A DNA stretch of 64,000 nt from Leptospira bandrabouensis (GTDB lineage: Bacteria; Spirochaetota; Leptospiria; Leptospirales; Leptospiraceae): positions 235,942 to 299,941 of the forward strand of contig NZ_RQHT01000015.1 of assembly GCF_004770905.1 (NCBI RefSeq). The letters run 5' to 3'. Made by a program: the position numbers and the translations under genes. Below, in pieces: positions 17,451-27,125 of the stretch; position 1 is the first letter of the stretch; every line of letters begins with the position of its first letter. The notes under the pieces are model-generated. The model saw only the letters and a program-made list of their open reading frames with translations, ran no database searches and was not told the origin of the DNA.

Positions 17451-18677
17451 ATGTTCAACCGACTTCGTTTGGCTCCCTTAACCGGAGTTCTCATCCTAAC
17501 CATTTTGGCATGTGCCGGATCCAATTCAGCCCAGAAACAACCTACGCTGCCAGACAATGTGGTGACAGCTATGGGTGAGGCACCTATTTACCAAGGAGAC
17601 TTGGCTCTCGCAAGAAACAAAGCTTTGAAAGATGCCAAACTCAATGCCATCCGCAAACTCGTGGGAGAACAAATTACAGAAAAATCGGGAGTATCCGATG
17701 GCCAGTCTCTTGGCTCCAAACTCTACGGGAAAACAGATAGTTTCGTAAAAAAATACGATATCATCAGTGAAGAACAATGGAAATTGGACACCCAAGACAT
17801 GATTCGTTTGAATGTTCGTTGTGAAGTGGAAGCAACCAAACTTTCTACGGCAGTGGATGCTCTCCTGGATGACGTAGGAAATCCAAGAATTGCAGTGTTA
17901 GTCCAAACAGTCGTCAACGGAAAATCTTATCCGATTGGATCGGCAACCAATATCGCAGAAGCAGAACTCATTGAAAAACTCCGAGCCAAAGGTAACAAAG
18001 TTGTGGATAGTTCCCAACTCACAGCCCTTCTCAAAAAAAATCCAAGCCTTGCCAAACTTGACCTCACGTCTGTGGAAGAAGGAAGCCCTCTTCTCACACT
18101 GGCACAAGATTCTGGAGCCGAAGTTTTGATCATTGCCAAAGTCACCACAACAGACCAAAAACCAGTGGTTTTACCTGGTGGAAAAAAAACTGATTTTTTA
18201 AGTTCGGCAGCGACTGGTCCGTACCGCATCATCCAACTCTGGGGAGATGGAAAAATTTTTGGTTCGGGAAGTTTGGAAGGACGTGGTGCTGATATCACCC
18301 AAGAAGTTTCGAGAGAACAAGCAGTCAAAGACTGGGCAAACCTTGTGTCCGTCAAAGTGGGAAAACAAATCAAAGATGAATGGTTCAAACTCACAGAACA
18401 AAACACGGTGATCTTAAAATTCAAAGGCCTTGGCCTAGAAGACGCAATCAATTTCAAAAATGATTTGATGGAATACACTTCAGTCAAACAAATCAATGAT
18501 CGTAAAACAGAAATGAATGGATCGGAATGGGAACTGACTTATCCAGGAAAAGAATCTATGTTTGCCGAAGAGTTGATGTATAAAAAAGATTCTAGTTTCC
18601 GTTTTTTAAGCAGCAAAACCTTAAACATCAATAGTTCCAAACGTGGTGTTGTGGAAATCGATTTTAAAAACAAATAA
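17451..18677 (+). CDS. Lipoprotein with a FlgT N-terminal-like domain
   Basis: About 408 aa with signal peptide and lipobox LTILAC (Cys about 21). The following AMGEAPIYQGDLALARNKALKDAKLNAIRKLVG (split over residues 37-70) has the alternating Ala pattern of FlgT-N/LPP20-type domains. Later domains resemble the TolB-N-like fold seen in FlgT (RIAVLVQTVV...AEAELIEKLRAKGNKVVD). FlgT of Vibrio builds the flagellar H-ring, but many outer-membrane lipoproteins share these domains and spirochaete flagella are periplasmic, so flagellar function is not implied. AAGGAG lies upstream; ATGs at 17442 and 17451 are both possible. Confidence 0.8.
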   Translation: MFNRLRLAPLTGVLILTILACAGSNSAQKQPTLPDNVVTAMGEAPIYQGDLALARNKALKDAKLNAIRKLVGEQITEKSGVSDGQSLGSKLYGKTDSFVKKYDIISEEQWKLDTQDMIRLNVRCEVEATKLSTAVDALLDDVGNPRIAVLVQTVVNGKSYPIGSATNIAEAELIEKLRAKGNKVVDSSQLTALLKKNPSLAKLDLTSVEEGSPLLTLAQDSGAEVLIIAKVTTTDQKPVVLPGGKKTDFLSSAATGPYRIIQLWGDGKIFGSGSLEGRGADITQEVSREQAVKDWANLVSVKVGKQIKDEWFKLTEQNTVILKFKGLGLEDAINFKNDLMEYTSVKQINDRKTEMNGSEWELTYPGKESMFAEELMYKKDSSFRFLSSKTLNINSSKRGVVEIDFKNK

Positions 18678-18685
18678 AATATCGT

Positions 18686-19069
18686 TTATTCATTGTTTGG
18701 TCCTGCAGAGAGAAATAATAAAATCTCTGTAGGATCTAGTGGTTTAGAAAAATAACGAGCCACTTTCTTTTCACCTATTGCCTTTTCTATTTCCGGAGTC
18801 AGATCATATCCAGTCAGGATACAATAAGTAATCTTGGGACGAATCTCTTGTGCTTTTGAAATGAATTCCAATCCATTCATGTGTGGCATTCGCATATCGC
18901 TGATTACAAATTTGATATCCTCATTTTTGGACAATACATCCATAGCTTCTTTTCCCGATTGAGCGATCATCACATCAAATTCATTTTTAAAATAGTCACG
19001 AAACAAATATAAATTTAGAATTTCATCGTCCACATACAATAGCTTTTGTTTGTGGTTTTGTTCTTTCAT
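18686..19069 (-). CDS. Stand-alone response regulator receiver protein
   Basis: A 127-aa single receiver domain with no output domain: acidic pocket LLYVDDE near the N-terminus, phosphoacceptor Asp in FVISDMRMPHMNGLEF, Thr in ILTGYD and Lys in YFSKPLDP. The ATG at 19069 overlaps the stop of the upstream histidine kinase gene (ATGA), so the two almost certainly form a signalling pair. Such receivers pass phosphate to other proteins or bind partners directly. Confidence 0.9.
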   Translation of the reverse strand: MKEQNHKQKLLYVDDEILNLYLFRDYFKNEFDVMIAQSGKEAMDVLSKNEDIKFVISDMRMPHMNGLEFISKAQEIRPKITYCILTGYDLTPEIEKAIGEKKVARYFSKPLDPTEILLFLSAGPNNE

Positions 19070-20334
19070 ACTTGTATTGGAAGTTTGATTCGAAAGGTGG
19101 TTCCCTTTCCCCATTCTGATTCCATCTCAATGGAACCATTGTGGTCTTGGATGATCTTATAATCAATGGGTAAACCAAGTCCAACACCTTTCCCTGGGTC
19201 TTTGGTAGTAAAAAAGGGATTTCGAATTTTGTTTTGGTGTTCTATTGGAATTCCCACACCTGTATCAGTAATCACAATGATTCCGAAATTTGAATCTCGA
19301 TACGACTGAACACTTAAGGTTCCATCCTTTCCTTCCATGGCTTGGATGGCATTTGTGAGAATATTTAAAAACACCTGATGGATTTTTCCGGAGTTCCCCT
19401 TTACTACCAAGGGTTGCGGAAACATATTTTTTTCTACTTGGATTCGATCCCGAAGAGAATGAGTGAGTACCACCAAACAATTCTCTAAAATATCATGTAA
19501 ATCAAACCTCTCTTCGGCAGAATCTCCACTGCGAGTAAATTGGTTTAATCCTTTGACAATTTTGGAAGTGCGCTCTACCCCTTCTTTGATTGCGTCTAAA
19601 AACATTTTTGTTTTTTCTGATTCCAGAGCCGAACCTTCCAAAATCCCACGGACTCCGAAATATCCACCTAAAATAAAGTTTAAGGGATTATTGATTTCAT
19701 GGGCAATCCCTGCAGAGAGGAATCCAAGGCTTGCCATCTTCTCAGATTCAATCAGTTGGTTTTGCCTTTCCCGAAGTTCCTCTAATGTTTTTGTTAACTC
19801 ACTGGTTCTCAATGCCACAAGGGTTTCTAATTCGTGGTTATTTTTTTCCAATCGTGCTTCATATTCGGATCTTTCTAATTCAGCGGCGATCCGTCCGGAA
19901 AAAATTTGGAATAAGGTTAGGATTTGGTCTTTGTTTGGAATTTCCGTTTCGAATAATCCTACAATAAGGCCTACCACCTCTTTTTTGGAATTGAGTAAAG
20001 GAGAACCAATGTATCCTTCGATTTTCATTTCAATGAGAAGTTGGTCGAGGGGAAAAAACTTTTGAACATCATTTGGATAATAACAAATTGAATTATCAAA
20101 CACCTGGGCACAGGGTGTATCTTTTAGAGAATAAGCCATATTCTCTGTGATCTCACCTTTTGCGACGAGGGAGATCGTTTTCGATTCATATCTTTCTTTA
20201 TCAAAAATGGCGATGAAAGTATAATCCGCTTGAATGATGGATGCTAATTTGAGTGTAAGCCTATCTAAAAATTCGTTTCCATAGGTATTGGAAACGGCTT
20301 CAATGATGTCTGAAAGAAGCTCACCTTGAATCAT
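19066..20334 (-). CDS. GAF-domain sensor histidine kinase
   Basis: The 422-aa soluble kinase has an N-terminal GAF-type domain (about 10-155), a short coiled coil (about 158-195), a HisKA dimerisation domain with phospho-His in FLSAGIAHEINNPLNF (about 205-220), and a HATPase_c domain with QVFLNILTNAIQAM, DTGVGIP and GKGVGLGLPI boxes. It has no transmembrane segment, so it senses a cytoplasmic signal. It is coupled by ATGA overlap to the receiver gene. Confidence 0.93.
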   Translation of the reverse strand: MIQGELLSDIIEAVSNTYGNEFLDRLTLKLASIIQADYTFIAIFDKERYESKTISLVAKGEITENMAYSLKDTPCAQVFDNSICYYPNDVQKFFPLDQLLIEMKIEGYIGSPLLNSKKEVVGLIVGLFETEIPNKDQILTLFQIFSGRIAAELERSEYEARLEKNNHELETLVALRTSELTKTLEELRERQNQLIESEKMASLGFLSAGIAHEINNPLNFILGGYFGVRGILEGSALESEKTKMFLDAIKEGVERTSKIVKGLNQFTRSGDSAEERFDLHDILENCLVVLTHSLRDRIQVEKNMFPQPLVVKGNSGKIHQVFLNILTNAIQAMEGKDGTLSVQSYRDSNFGIIVITDTGVGIPIEHQNKIRNPFFTTKDPGKGVGLGLPIDYKIIQDHNGSIEMESEWGKGTTFRIKLPIQV

Positions 20335-20380
20335 AAATTTATTTCTAGTAATTCAAAATTAAATCGTGGGTCAATCGAAA

Positions 20381-20914
20381 TCAAGGTTCCGATTTGTCAG
20401 ACACGAGAGGAAGAACGGTTTTTTTCACATCAAGCAGTGGCCCTAATTCGTAAATCGATTCATAACCGTAAGCTTTGAGTGAATTGTAAGTGGATAAATT
20501 GAGAGAAGCGGCAGGACTTTTGGCAGCAAAGGCGTCCTGGTTTCCTTCAAAATTGTTATTACAGTAAATTAAAATTTTTGTATTTTTCAGAGGAATGATC
20601 TCTGCCAAAGATTCTTTAGTGAATTCGGTAAAAGGAAGATTTTTTGCACCTTTTATATGCAAAATATGAAAACGATTTTCGCTTCTTGCATCAAGTATGA
20701 TAACACCTTCTTCGTTCATCAAATTCAAAAATTGTTCTTCTGTTAGGCGATGAGTTTCCCTTTCTACTTCGGAACGATTGACGATTCTTTTAAATTCTCC
20801 GTAGTTAATGAGTTTGTTTTCAATCGGAACCTGTTTTACTTTTTTCTTTTTGGAGGATTCGGAAAAAAGTGGAATTGTAAAAATGATAAGTAAAAGAATT
20901 ATGTTTTTTTTCAT
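20381..20914 (-). CDS. Exported rhodanese-like domain protein
   Basis: A 177-aa protein with a signal peptide (MKKNIILLLIIFTIPLFSES) and a rhodanese domain at about 60-165: GVIILDARSENRFHILHIKGAKNLPFTEF then the active-site loop ILIYCNNNFEGN with the catalytic cysteine. Rhodaneses transfer sulfane sulfur; periplasmic versions may handle thiosulfate or serve as binding modules. GGAGG lies 6 nt before the ATG. Transcribed alone, divergent from the cyclophilin gene. Confidence 0.88.
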   Translation of the reverse strand: MKKNIILLLIIFTIPLFSESSKKKKVKQVPIENKLINYGEFKRIVNRSEVERETHRLTEEQFLNLMNEEGVIILDARSENRFHILHIKGAKNLPFTEFTKESLAEIIPLKNTKILIYCNNNFEGNQDAFAAKSPAASLNLSTYNSLKAYGYESIYELGPLLDVKKTVLPLVSDKSEP

Positions 20915-21014
20915 AAAAATCCTCCATAAGAAAACAAAAATTGTATAGGAAGGTTCCGAGAACTCAAACCTTTTTTCGACTTGCCAGGGGAATTAAAGAG
21001 ATTGTGATGCATGA

Positions 21015-21527
21015 ATGAGCGTACTTAGAGCAATTCTCAAAACAAACAAAGGCGAAATTCGCATTGATTTGTATCCTGACAAAACACCCAATACTGTAGC
21101 CAACTTCGTAAACCTTGCCCAAAGGAATTTTTACAATGGACTCAAATTCCACAGGGTCATTGAAGACTTTATGATCCAAGGCGGATGCCCACAAGGAACA
21201 GGAACTGGTGGACCAGGTTATAAATTCCGAGATGAGTTTGATTCTAGTTTAAAACACAACAAACCTGGAATTCTTTCTATGGCCAACGCAGGACCTGGAA
21301 CCAATGGAAGTCAGTTTTTTATTACCCATGTTCCTACTCCATGGCTTGATGGAAAACATTCAGTATTTGGTGCTGTAGTCGATGACACAGACCAACAAGT
21401 AGTGAATGCCATTCGACAAGGTGATGTCATCGAAACAATCACGATCGAAGGTGATCCTTCCTCTGTGTTAGCGGTGGCAAAACCCTTTTTGGATGAGTGG
21501 AACCAAATTCTCGATTCTAAAAAATAA
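21015..21527 (+). CDS. ppiB: Cyclophilin-type peptidyl-prolyl cis-trans isomerase
   Basis: The 170-aa protein covers a complete cyclophilin domain without signal peptide: [30 protein letters not shown], with the catalytic Arg in FHRV, then [27 protein letters not shown]. It accelerates proline isomerisation during protein folding in the cytoplasm. The symbol is given by family; other single-domain cyclophilins exist in bacteria. Confidence 0.9.
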   Translation: MSVLRAILKTNKGEIRIDLYPDKTPNTVANFVNLAQRNFYNGLKFHRVIEDFMIQGGCPQGTGTGGPGYKFRDEFDSSLKHNKPGILSMANAGPGTNGSQFFITHVPTPWLDGKHSVFGAVVDDTDQQVVNAIRQGDVIETITIEGDPSSVLAVAKPFLDEWNQILDSKK

Positions 21528-21566
21528 GAATTGATTCTTCCTTTTGTTTTCAGCAGTCTAAGGATC

Positions 21567-21731
21567 ATGAAGACAAAAGGAAAACCAAAACAGATCTCCC
21601 AAATCAAAGCGGCTTCTAGAATGATTTTTTCTATGAAACCAACCAAAGTGAAACCATCTAAAAAACTCTATTCTCGAAAGAAAAAAGAAGATCATTCGGG
21701 AATAGGGTTTTTACTTTCTCTCTTTTTCTAA
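21567..21731 (+). CDS. Small basic protein
   Basis: A 54-aa lysine-rich protein starting MKTKGKPKQISQIKAAS and ending in a hydrophobic GIGFLLSLFF tail. AAGG precedes the ATG closely. It lies 40 bp after the cyclophilin gene. The composition suggests nucleic acid or membrane association, but no family is recognised. It ends 9 bp before the convergent KefB-like gene. Confidence 0.5.
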   Translation: MKTKGKPKQISQIKAASRMIFSMKPTKVKPSKKLYSRKKKEDHSGIGFLLSLFF

Positions 21732-21740
21732 AAGACTCAC

Positions 21741-23594
21741 CTACCTCTCCATTTCACTCCAAGGATCTCTTCCTAGTTCCTCTTCTTTTCCTAAGTCTAC
21801 AAACATCAACCTTTCTAACTCTGCGTTTCTCTGTTTTGCAAGACTCATATATTGCACCCTGTCAGCTCTCAGTGCAAACAATTCGTGGAAGGTATCATCA
21901 TCATGTTTTAAAAATAGATTTTTTGCTTTTTCGGCAGTATGTGCTCTTGTTCCTAAAAGTTTTAATACATCCTTTCCCATTTGGACTGCGGTTTCCCTTG
22001 TCTCTCGATAGATGTATGTCACTCCCATTTCCTTTAAATTGTAGGCGTCTTCCCTGTCTCCAGCTCTTGCAACAATTTTGATTTGTGGATAATGTTGACT
22101 TACGTTTCGAATGAGTTCTGTTTGTTTTTCCGAATTGTCCAATGCGGCCACCAACACCTTAACATGTTCCAAACCTGCCGATTCTAATAACTCCAAACGG
22201 GTAGGATCACCAAAATACACCTTAAATCCAAAACGACCTAACATCTCTACACGGTCTGCATCAAAATCCAAAATGGTAATGGGAATTCCGTTAGACCTTA
22301 GAAAACGTCCCAACATATTACCGAACCTACCAAATCCACAAATGATTACTGGATTCTCTTGTTTATGAATATTTTGGTTTGATTGCGTTTTTGAGATTTT
22401 AGATTCTAAAAGTCCAAAAAAAGTTTTCTCATATAACAAAAGAAGTACGGGAGTGATAGCCATACTTACTGCCACACAAGCCACCAAAATGATAATCGAT
22501 TCTTCCTTAAAAAGTCCCAAACCTTCCGAATATCCAAACAATACAAATGAGAACTCCCCCACCTGAGAAAGTGCTAAGGAAAAATATAGGTTTTGGTCTA
22601 GAGGTATTCGAAAAATAAATCCTAGAAAAAATAAAACCAATGCTTTAATAAAAATGATACCAAAGACAATTCCTAAAATTTTGCTTGGACTATGTATAAC
22701 TACTGGAAGGTCCATCGAAGCGCCAACACTAAGAAAAAACAAACCAAGCAAAAGTCCCTTAAACGGTTCAATATTACTTTCTAATTCATGACGATATTCG
22801 CTGCTAGCAAGGACCACTCCTCCTAAAAAAGTTCCGAGTGCAGCAGACACACCCACAGCCCCCATTAACACCGATATGGCGATTACAAGTAACAAACTTG
22901 CCCCTGTAAAAATCTCCCGATTCCCCGACTTGGCAAGTAATCTAAAAAATGGGCTAAGTAAATACTTTCCTACTAAAATAATTCCGATCACTACAGACAA
23001 AACTACCAAAGTTTTTGCATAACCAGGTAAATGTTCAATTAGAGAATGTCCTTGCGCGGATGTTGTTACATCAGAATCACTTAACATAGGAAAGATGGCA
23101 AGTATAGGAATGACTGCCATATCTTGGAACAAAAGCACAGAAAAGGCTGCCTGTCCAGAAACCGATTTCATCAGTCCTTTTTCTTTCAAAGTTTGTAAAA
23201 CAATGGCTGTGGAAGATAAAGAAAGAATTAGTCCGAGTGCCAACGATGGTTTCCAATGAAATCCAAATCCAAAAGCAAAACCTGCGGTAATTGCTGTAGT
23301 TAGGATGATTTGTAACCCACCGAGACCAAGTAACCAAAACTTTAACCGCCAAAGTAGATCCAACTCAAGCTCTAAACCAATAGCAAATAACATCATTACT
23401 ACGCCGAATTCGGCAAAGTGCAACATATCTTTACCTTCTGTTCCGACAAATCCGAACACAAATGGCCCAATGACAATTCCTGCAATCAGGTAACCAAGAA
23501 CAGACCCAAGACCTAATCGATTTGCAATAGGGACAATAATGATAGCACTTGTGAGATAAATTAAAGCTTGAACAAAAAAACCTAGTTCATTCAT
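21741..23594 (-). CDS. CPA2 monovalent cation/proton antiporter, KefB/KefC-like
   Basis: This 617-aa protein has about 12-13 membrane helices (residues 1-385) with the CPA2 signature FAEFGVVMMLFAIGLELEL and GQAAFSVLLFQDMAVIP. An RCK (TrkA-N) Rossmann domain starts at about residue 400 with VIICGFGRFGNMLGRFL, followed by the FGDPTRLELLESAGLEH region. Kef systems export potassium in exchange for protons and are gated by nucleotides and glutathione adducts. The upstream flavodoxin-like gene overlaps its start by 8 nt, as in kefF-kefC pairs, which supports the assignment. Confidence 0.9.
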   Translation of the reverse strand: MNELGFFVQALIYLTSAIIIVPIANRLGLGSVLGYLIAGIVIGPFVFGFVGTEGKDMLHFAEFGVVMMLFAIGLELELDLLWRLKFWLLGLGGLQIILTTAITAGFAFGFGFHWKPSLALGLILSLSSTAIVLQTLKEKGLMKSVSGQAAFSVLLFQDMAVIPILAIFPMLSDSDVTTSAQGHSLIEHLPGYAKTLVVLSVVIGIILVGKYLLSPFFRLLAKSGNREIFTGASLLLVIAISVLMGAVGVSAALGTFLGGVVLASSEYRHELESNIEPFKGLLLGLFFLSVGASMDLPVVIHSPSKILGIVFGIIFIKALVLFFLGFIFRIPLDQNLYFSLALSQVGEFSFVLFGYSEGLGLFKEESIIILVACVAVSMAITPVLLLLYEKTFFGLLESKISKTQSNQNIHKQENPVIICGFGRFGNMLGRFLRSNGIPITILDFDADRVEMLGRFGFKVYFGDPTRLELLESAGLEHVKVLVAALDNSEKQTELIRNVSQHYPQIKIVARAGDREDAYNLKEMGVTYIYRETRETAVQMGKDVLKLLGTRAHTAEKAKNLFLKHDDDTFHELFALRADRVQYMSLAKQRNAELERLMFVDLGKEEELGRDPWSEMER

Positions 23595-24129
23595 AATTTC
23601 CGCCTAACAATTGATTAATAAAAGTAGAATATCTGCTGGATTCTTTTTGGAGATCTTCCTCGTTTAATTGAAACGTTCCCTGAACCAAAAAAGGATTTAA
23701 ATAATCCATACCACAAAGTTCTGCTGTTCTGCGAAATGGTAACAAAAACTCCTCTGTAGAATAACCATGAAATCCACCTTTAGAATAAGCATCCTTTGAA
23801 CCTCCCGTAGTAATGACTTGGATCCACTTTTTTCCCAACAGTTTCTCCCCACCCGGACCGTAAGCCCAACCGTCTTCTAAAACCATATCAATCCACAATT
23901 TCATGAGCGGAGGACAACTATACCAATACAGTGGGTGTTGAAAAATAATGATTTGGTGGTTGGATAGTAAATCCTGTTCGGCTTTTACATTGATAAAAAA
24001 ATTAGGATATTCTTCATATAAATCATGTAAGGTGATATTTTCAGAAAAAGGAAGAGAATCCAAGAGCATCTGGTTGGCTTTCGACTTTTCAAGTACGGGG
24101 TGGACTAATAAAATCAAAATTTTAGGCAT
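23587..24129 (-). CDS. KefF/MdaB-like NAD(P)H quinone oxidoreductase
   Basis: A 180-aa flavodoxin-fold protein beginning MPKILILLVHPVLEKSKAN, with the family motifs IIIFQHPLYWYSCPPLMKLWIDMVLEDGWAYG and VITTGGSKDAY. KefF-type proteins bind FMN, reduce quinones and activate their partner antiporter. The stop overlaps the start of the KefB-like gene. The open frame reaches 24186, but the homologous region begins at the ATG at 24129. Confidence 0.87.
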   Translation of the reverse strand: MPKILILLVHPVLEKSKANQMLLDSLPFSENITLHDLYEEYPNFFINVKAEQDLLSNHQIIIFQHPLYWYSCPPLMKLWIDMVLEDGWAYGPGGEKLLGKKWIQVITTGGSKDAYSKGGFHGYSTEEFLLPFRRTAELCGMDYLNPFLVQGTFQLNEEDLQKESSRYSTFINQLLGGNYE

Positions 24130-24221
24130 ACGCGTCAAATTCACAAAATCAGAAGATAGGAAAACCTTTTTAAAAAAGTTTTCCATTGACCTAAGAGGTA
24201 AATTTCTTTCAGATTTCCGTA

Positions 24222-25823
24222 GTGATGATTCTAACGATTTTTTTCTCTACTTTCCTTTCAGAAGACCTAACCTGTATTGCCGCCGGACTTCTAGCCAAGG
24301 AAGGAAAAATTCATCTTTCTTTGGCCATTTTGGTGACAGGTCTTGGAATTTTTGTAGGAGACTGCCTACTATATTTACTAGGGAATATTGTTAGGCGGGG
24401 GTTTCTTCATTTCGATTTTTTTAAAAAAAAACATTCAATCTGGCAGACCAAAGAAATATTTACGGACTGGCGCCATCACTACCGGAAATCAATTTTTCTT
24501 TCCAGATTTTTACCTGGGACAAGATTACCACTCTATCTAAGTAGTGGTTTTTTTGGCCTTCCCTTCTTTCCTTTTTTATATACTAGCCTATTTGCTGTCT
24601 CACTATGGACCACGATCTTAGTTGGTATCGTTTTTATTTATGGAAATTTAGTAAGCGTATACTGGAAAACAAACAATACAATCCTTTTAACTTTGACAGT
24701 AGGCCTTAGTTTTTATCTTCTTTATCAATTCCTTCGATTGGTTATTTTTCAGAAAGAAAGGAAGAATTTTTTCCTTTTTACGTCCAAAATTTTAAAATTG
24801 GAATTTTGGCCGGCTTCCCTATTTTATCTTCCTCTTTTGCCCTATCTACTTTTTTTGATTTTACGTTACAGAGGGATTCGTTATATCACAACTGTCAACC
24901 CAGGGATTTTAGCTTCAGGAATTGCCGGGGAATCCAAGGCGGAGATTCTAAATTTAATTCCGAAAGAATCAGTATCTAGTTTTTTACTAGTTCCAAGAGA
25001 AACCGAAAATTCGATTTCTCTAATCAAAAATTGGATGATAGAAAATAAAATAAAATTTCCCATCATCGCCAAACCAGATAAAGGCGAACGTGGGTTTTTA
25101 ATCAAAAAAATAAATTCCTTAGAAGAATCTATTTCACTTCTCCAAACATATCCCATCGACTGGCTTTTTCAAGAATATGAAAGAGGGCCGTATGAATTGG
25201 GGATTTTTTATTATCGTTTTCCAAAAAACAAACAGGGTCATATCTTTTCTATCACAGATAAAATTTTTCCAAAAATTATAGGTGATGGTTTTTCGGATTT
25301 AAAAACATTAATTGCAAACCATCCAAGATATCGTTTTCAAGAATTAACCCACTTAGACCACAACAAACACCAACTAAATCGAATTTTGTCTTTAGGTGAA
25401 TCCATTTCCATTGGGTCTATAGGAAATCATATCCAAGGTTGTATGTTCCAAGACGGAAACCATTGGCGGACAAGTCAGTTAGAAAAAAAAATCATTCAAA
25501 TCGGCGATTCAATCCCAGGATTTTATTTTGGAAGGTTTGACATTCGATTTTCCGAGCCAGAAAAATTCAAAGAAGGAAAAGATTTTAAAATCATTGAACT
25601 CAATGGTGCCACCAGTGAATCAACCAATCTTTATGATCCAAAATTTTCAATATATAAAAGTTATTCAATTTTATTTGGTCAATGGAAGATTCTTTTCCAA
25701 ATCGGATATGAAAACTATAAAACAGGTGTAAAGTTATATCCTTACAATAAACTCTATCACTTGGTAAAAAACCATAAAAAGTATAAGGAAAAATTCTCAG
25801 ACAAATACTCCACAAACTGTTAA
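24222..25823 (+). CDS. DedA-like membrane domain fused to an ATP-grasp-like domain
   Basis: The 533-aa protein begins with a DedA/SNARE-associated domain (about 1-165): SEDLTCIAAGLLAKEGKIHL, GIFVGDCLLYLLG, and SRFLPGTRLPLYLSSGFFG, which matches the DedA F/YxRxxPGxR motif. Two more hydrophobic segments follow (about 165-182 and 195-212). Residues about 255-510 resemble an ATP-grasp enzyme: FPIIAKPDKGERGFLIKK, WLFQEYERGPYELGIFY and a metal-site-like FDIRF...FKIIELNGATSES. DedA proteins move lipid carriers across membranes; ATP-grasp enzymes ligate carboxylates to amines. Start is GTG 24222 or ATG 24225. Confidence 0.8.
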   Translation: MMILTIFFSTFLSEDLTCIAAGLLAKEGKIHLSLAILVTGLGIFVGDCLLYLLGNIVRRGFLHFDFFKKKHSIWQTKEIFTDWRHHYRKSIFLSRFLPGTRLPLYLSSGFFGLPFFPFLYTSLFAVSLWTTILVGIVFIYGNLVSVYWKTNNTILLTLTVGLSFYLLYQFLRLVIFQKERKNFFLFTSKILKLEFWPASLFYLPLLPYLLFLILRYRGIRYITTVNPGILASGIAGESKAEILNLIPKESVSSFLLVPRETENSISLIKNWMIENKIKFPIIAKPDKGERGFLIKKINSLEESISLLQTYPIDWLFQEYERGPYELGIFYYRFPKNKQGHIFSITDKIFPKIIGDGFSDLKTLIANHPRYRFQELTHLDHNKHQLNRILSLGESISIGSIGNHIQGCMFQDGNHWRTSQLEKKIIQIGDSIPGFYFGRFDIRFSEPEKFKEGKDFKIIELNGATSESTNLYDPKFSIYKSYSILFGQWKILFQIGYENYKTGVKLYPYNKLYHLVKNHKKYKEKFSDKYSTNC

Positions 25824-25869
25824 AAGATCGTGAACAAGAAAACAACTCTTTCCTTTTTCCTAAAAAAAA

Positions 25870-26271
25870 CTAACCTAAATAATCTTTTAGAAAAGGCACT
25901 TTTTTTCTCTCTACATAAAAAAGATAACTAGAAAGTAAAAATACAACGATGGCCAAAAAGAAGAGCAATCCACCATCCCCTTGTACAACGATTCCCAAAA
26001 AAACAAAATGTGATAAAATAGCACCTAACATCAAATTTAAACTCAGAAGAGAACCAAGCCATACAAAAGAAGGGATGAGTAAAAACAAAACACAAAATGA
26101 TTCCAATACAGCAAGCCCGTATCTTCCCCAAGGTTCCATACCTAAAGTGGAAAAGATAAACTTAGATTCATCGGAACCAGAAAATTTAAAAAACAAGGTT
26201 TGTGCAATGATAAATGTTGCAACAAACCGGGCCAAATGAAACAAAATGGATTGAATGTTTGGTAATCTCAT
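25870..26271 (-). CDS. DoxX-like membrane protein
   Basis: A 133-aa protein with four predicted membrane helices (about 8-26, 47-65, 68-92, 98-118) in the DoxX/MauE-like pattern, including a first-helix ARFVATFIIAQTLFFKFSG stretch. Function of such proteins is poorly defined; some associate with thiol or quinone redox partners. The ATG overlaps the stop of the upstream hydrolase gene (ATGA). Confidence 0.72.
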   Translation of the reverse strand: MRLPNIQSILFHLARFVATFIIAQTLFFKFSGSDESKFIFSTLGMEPWGRYGLAVLESFCVLFLLIPSFVWLGSLLSLNLMLGAILSHFVFLGIVVQGDGGLLFFLAIVVFLLSSYLFYVERKKVPFLKDYLG

Positions 26272-27125
26272 TTAGAACCTTCCGCTATTAAAATTGATTT
26301 GATTTCTGCAAAACTAGTCCAGGGTATAAAATGATTTTCTCCCTTTAGGATTTGAAACCTATGTTTTATATTCAGTTTCGATTTCGTAAAGTATTGTACA
26401 TTTTCTACAAGGACTAATTGGTCATTTTCTCCATGAATCGATAAAATATTCAAACTACTATTTCCTAAAGTCGTTGTTAGTTGTTCTAAATCAAATTTTA
26501 AAGTAAACATTTCTTCATTACTAAAAATCCAAGACTTAGGAAGGAACCATTGAAAAATTTGGATATTTGCTAAATGGTTATACCAATGTAGTTTTTCCAA
26601 ATTAGGGTCGGAAGGACTCGAAAGTAAAATTGTTTGTATATTCTTAGGAAAGGTTGGAACCTTTGCCATAGACAATACAATGGCAATTGGACCACCATAA
26701 GAGTGACCTACAATGATCGCTTTTTCAAAAGAAAAACTTTGTTTGCTTATATAGGTTTCAAAAACCTTTGCCAATACATTCCCTTGTTGGAAAATATTAG
26801 GAAAAGATTTTTCGTTTGTGGAATCACCATAACCTAATCGATCAGGGACAAAAATACAAAACTGGTCCTGAAGTTCTTTATTATTCAAATAAGTTATAAA
26901 ATCCGAAGAGGAACCAGGAGATCCATGCACTAAAACCAAAAGCCTTTTTTTATCCTTACATTTATTAGATAAAAAATGAATTTTGAATTGGTTCCAAGGT
27001 AAAGTGACACTTTGAATGGGTTCTTCCCCTTCTAAAGAATCGTTGGAACAAAAGATTAATGCAAAAAAAGGAAGTAGAAATAATACAATTCTCAAGTCCT
27101 TCTTTTGTTTTTGATGATTTGTCAT
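26268..27125 (-). CDS. Alpha/beta hydrolase, probable lipoprotein
   Basis: This 285-aa protein has an N-terminal hydrophobic signal ending FALIFC (lipobox-like) and an alpha/beta hydrolase domain. Visible elements are the oxyanion region LVLVHGSPGSSSDF, the nucleophile elbow IIVGHSYGGPIAIVLS with the catalytic serine, a late Asp in HGENDQLVL and His in GENHFIPW. Substrate is unknown. It overlaps both neighbours by 4 nt, forming a cyclase-hydrolase-DoxX operon. Confidence 0.85.
   Translation of the reverse strand: MTNHQKQKKDLRIVLFLLPFFALIFCSNDSLEGEEPIQSVTLPWNQFKIHFLSNKCKDKKRLLVLVHGSPGSSSDFITYLNNKELQDQFCIFVPDRLGYGDSTNEKSFPNIFQQGNVLAKVFETYISKQSFSFEKAIIVGHSYGGPIAIVLSMAKVPTFPKNIQTILLSSPSDPNLEKLHWYNHLANIQIFQWFLPKSWIFSNEEMFTLKFDLEQLTTTLGNSSLNILSIHGENDQLVLVENVQYFTKSKLNIKHRFQILKGENHFIPWTSFAEIKSILIAEGSK

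Noticed and set aside
17927..18496. 189-codon minus-strand frame inside the FlgT-like lipoprotein gene
   Set aside because: Exact antisense of a well-supported lipoprotein gene; composition is typical of a shadow frame.
19463..20065. 200-codon plus-strand frame inside the histidine kinase
   Set aside because: Antisense of conserved HisKA and HATPase motifs; no ribosome binding site.
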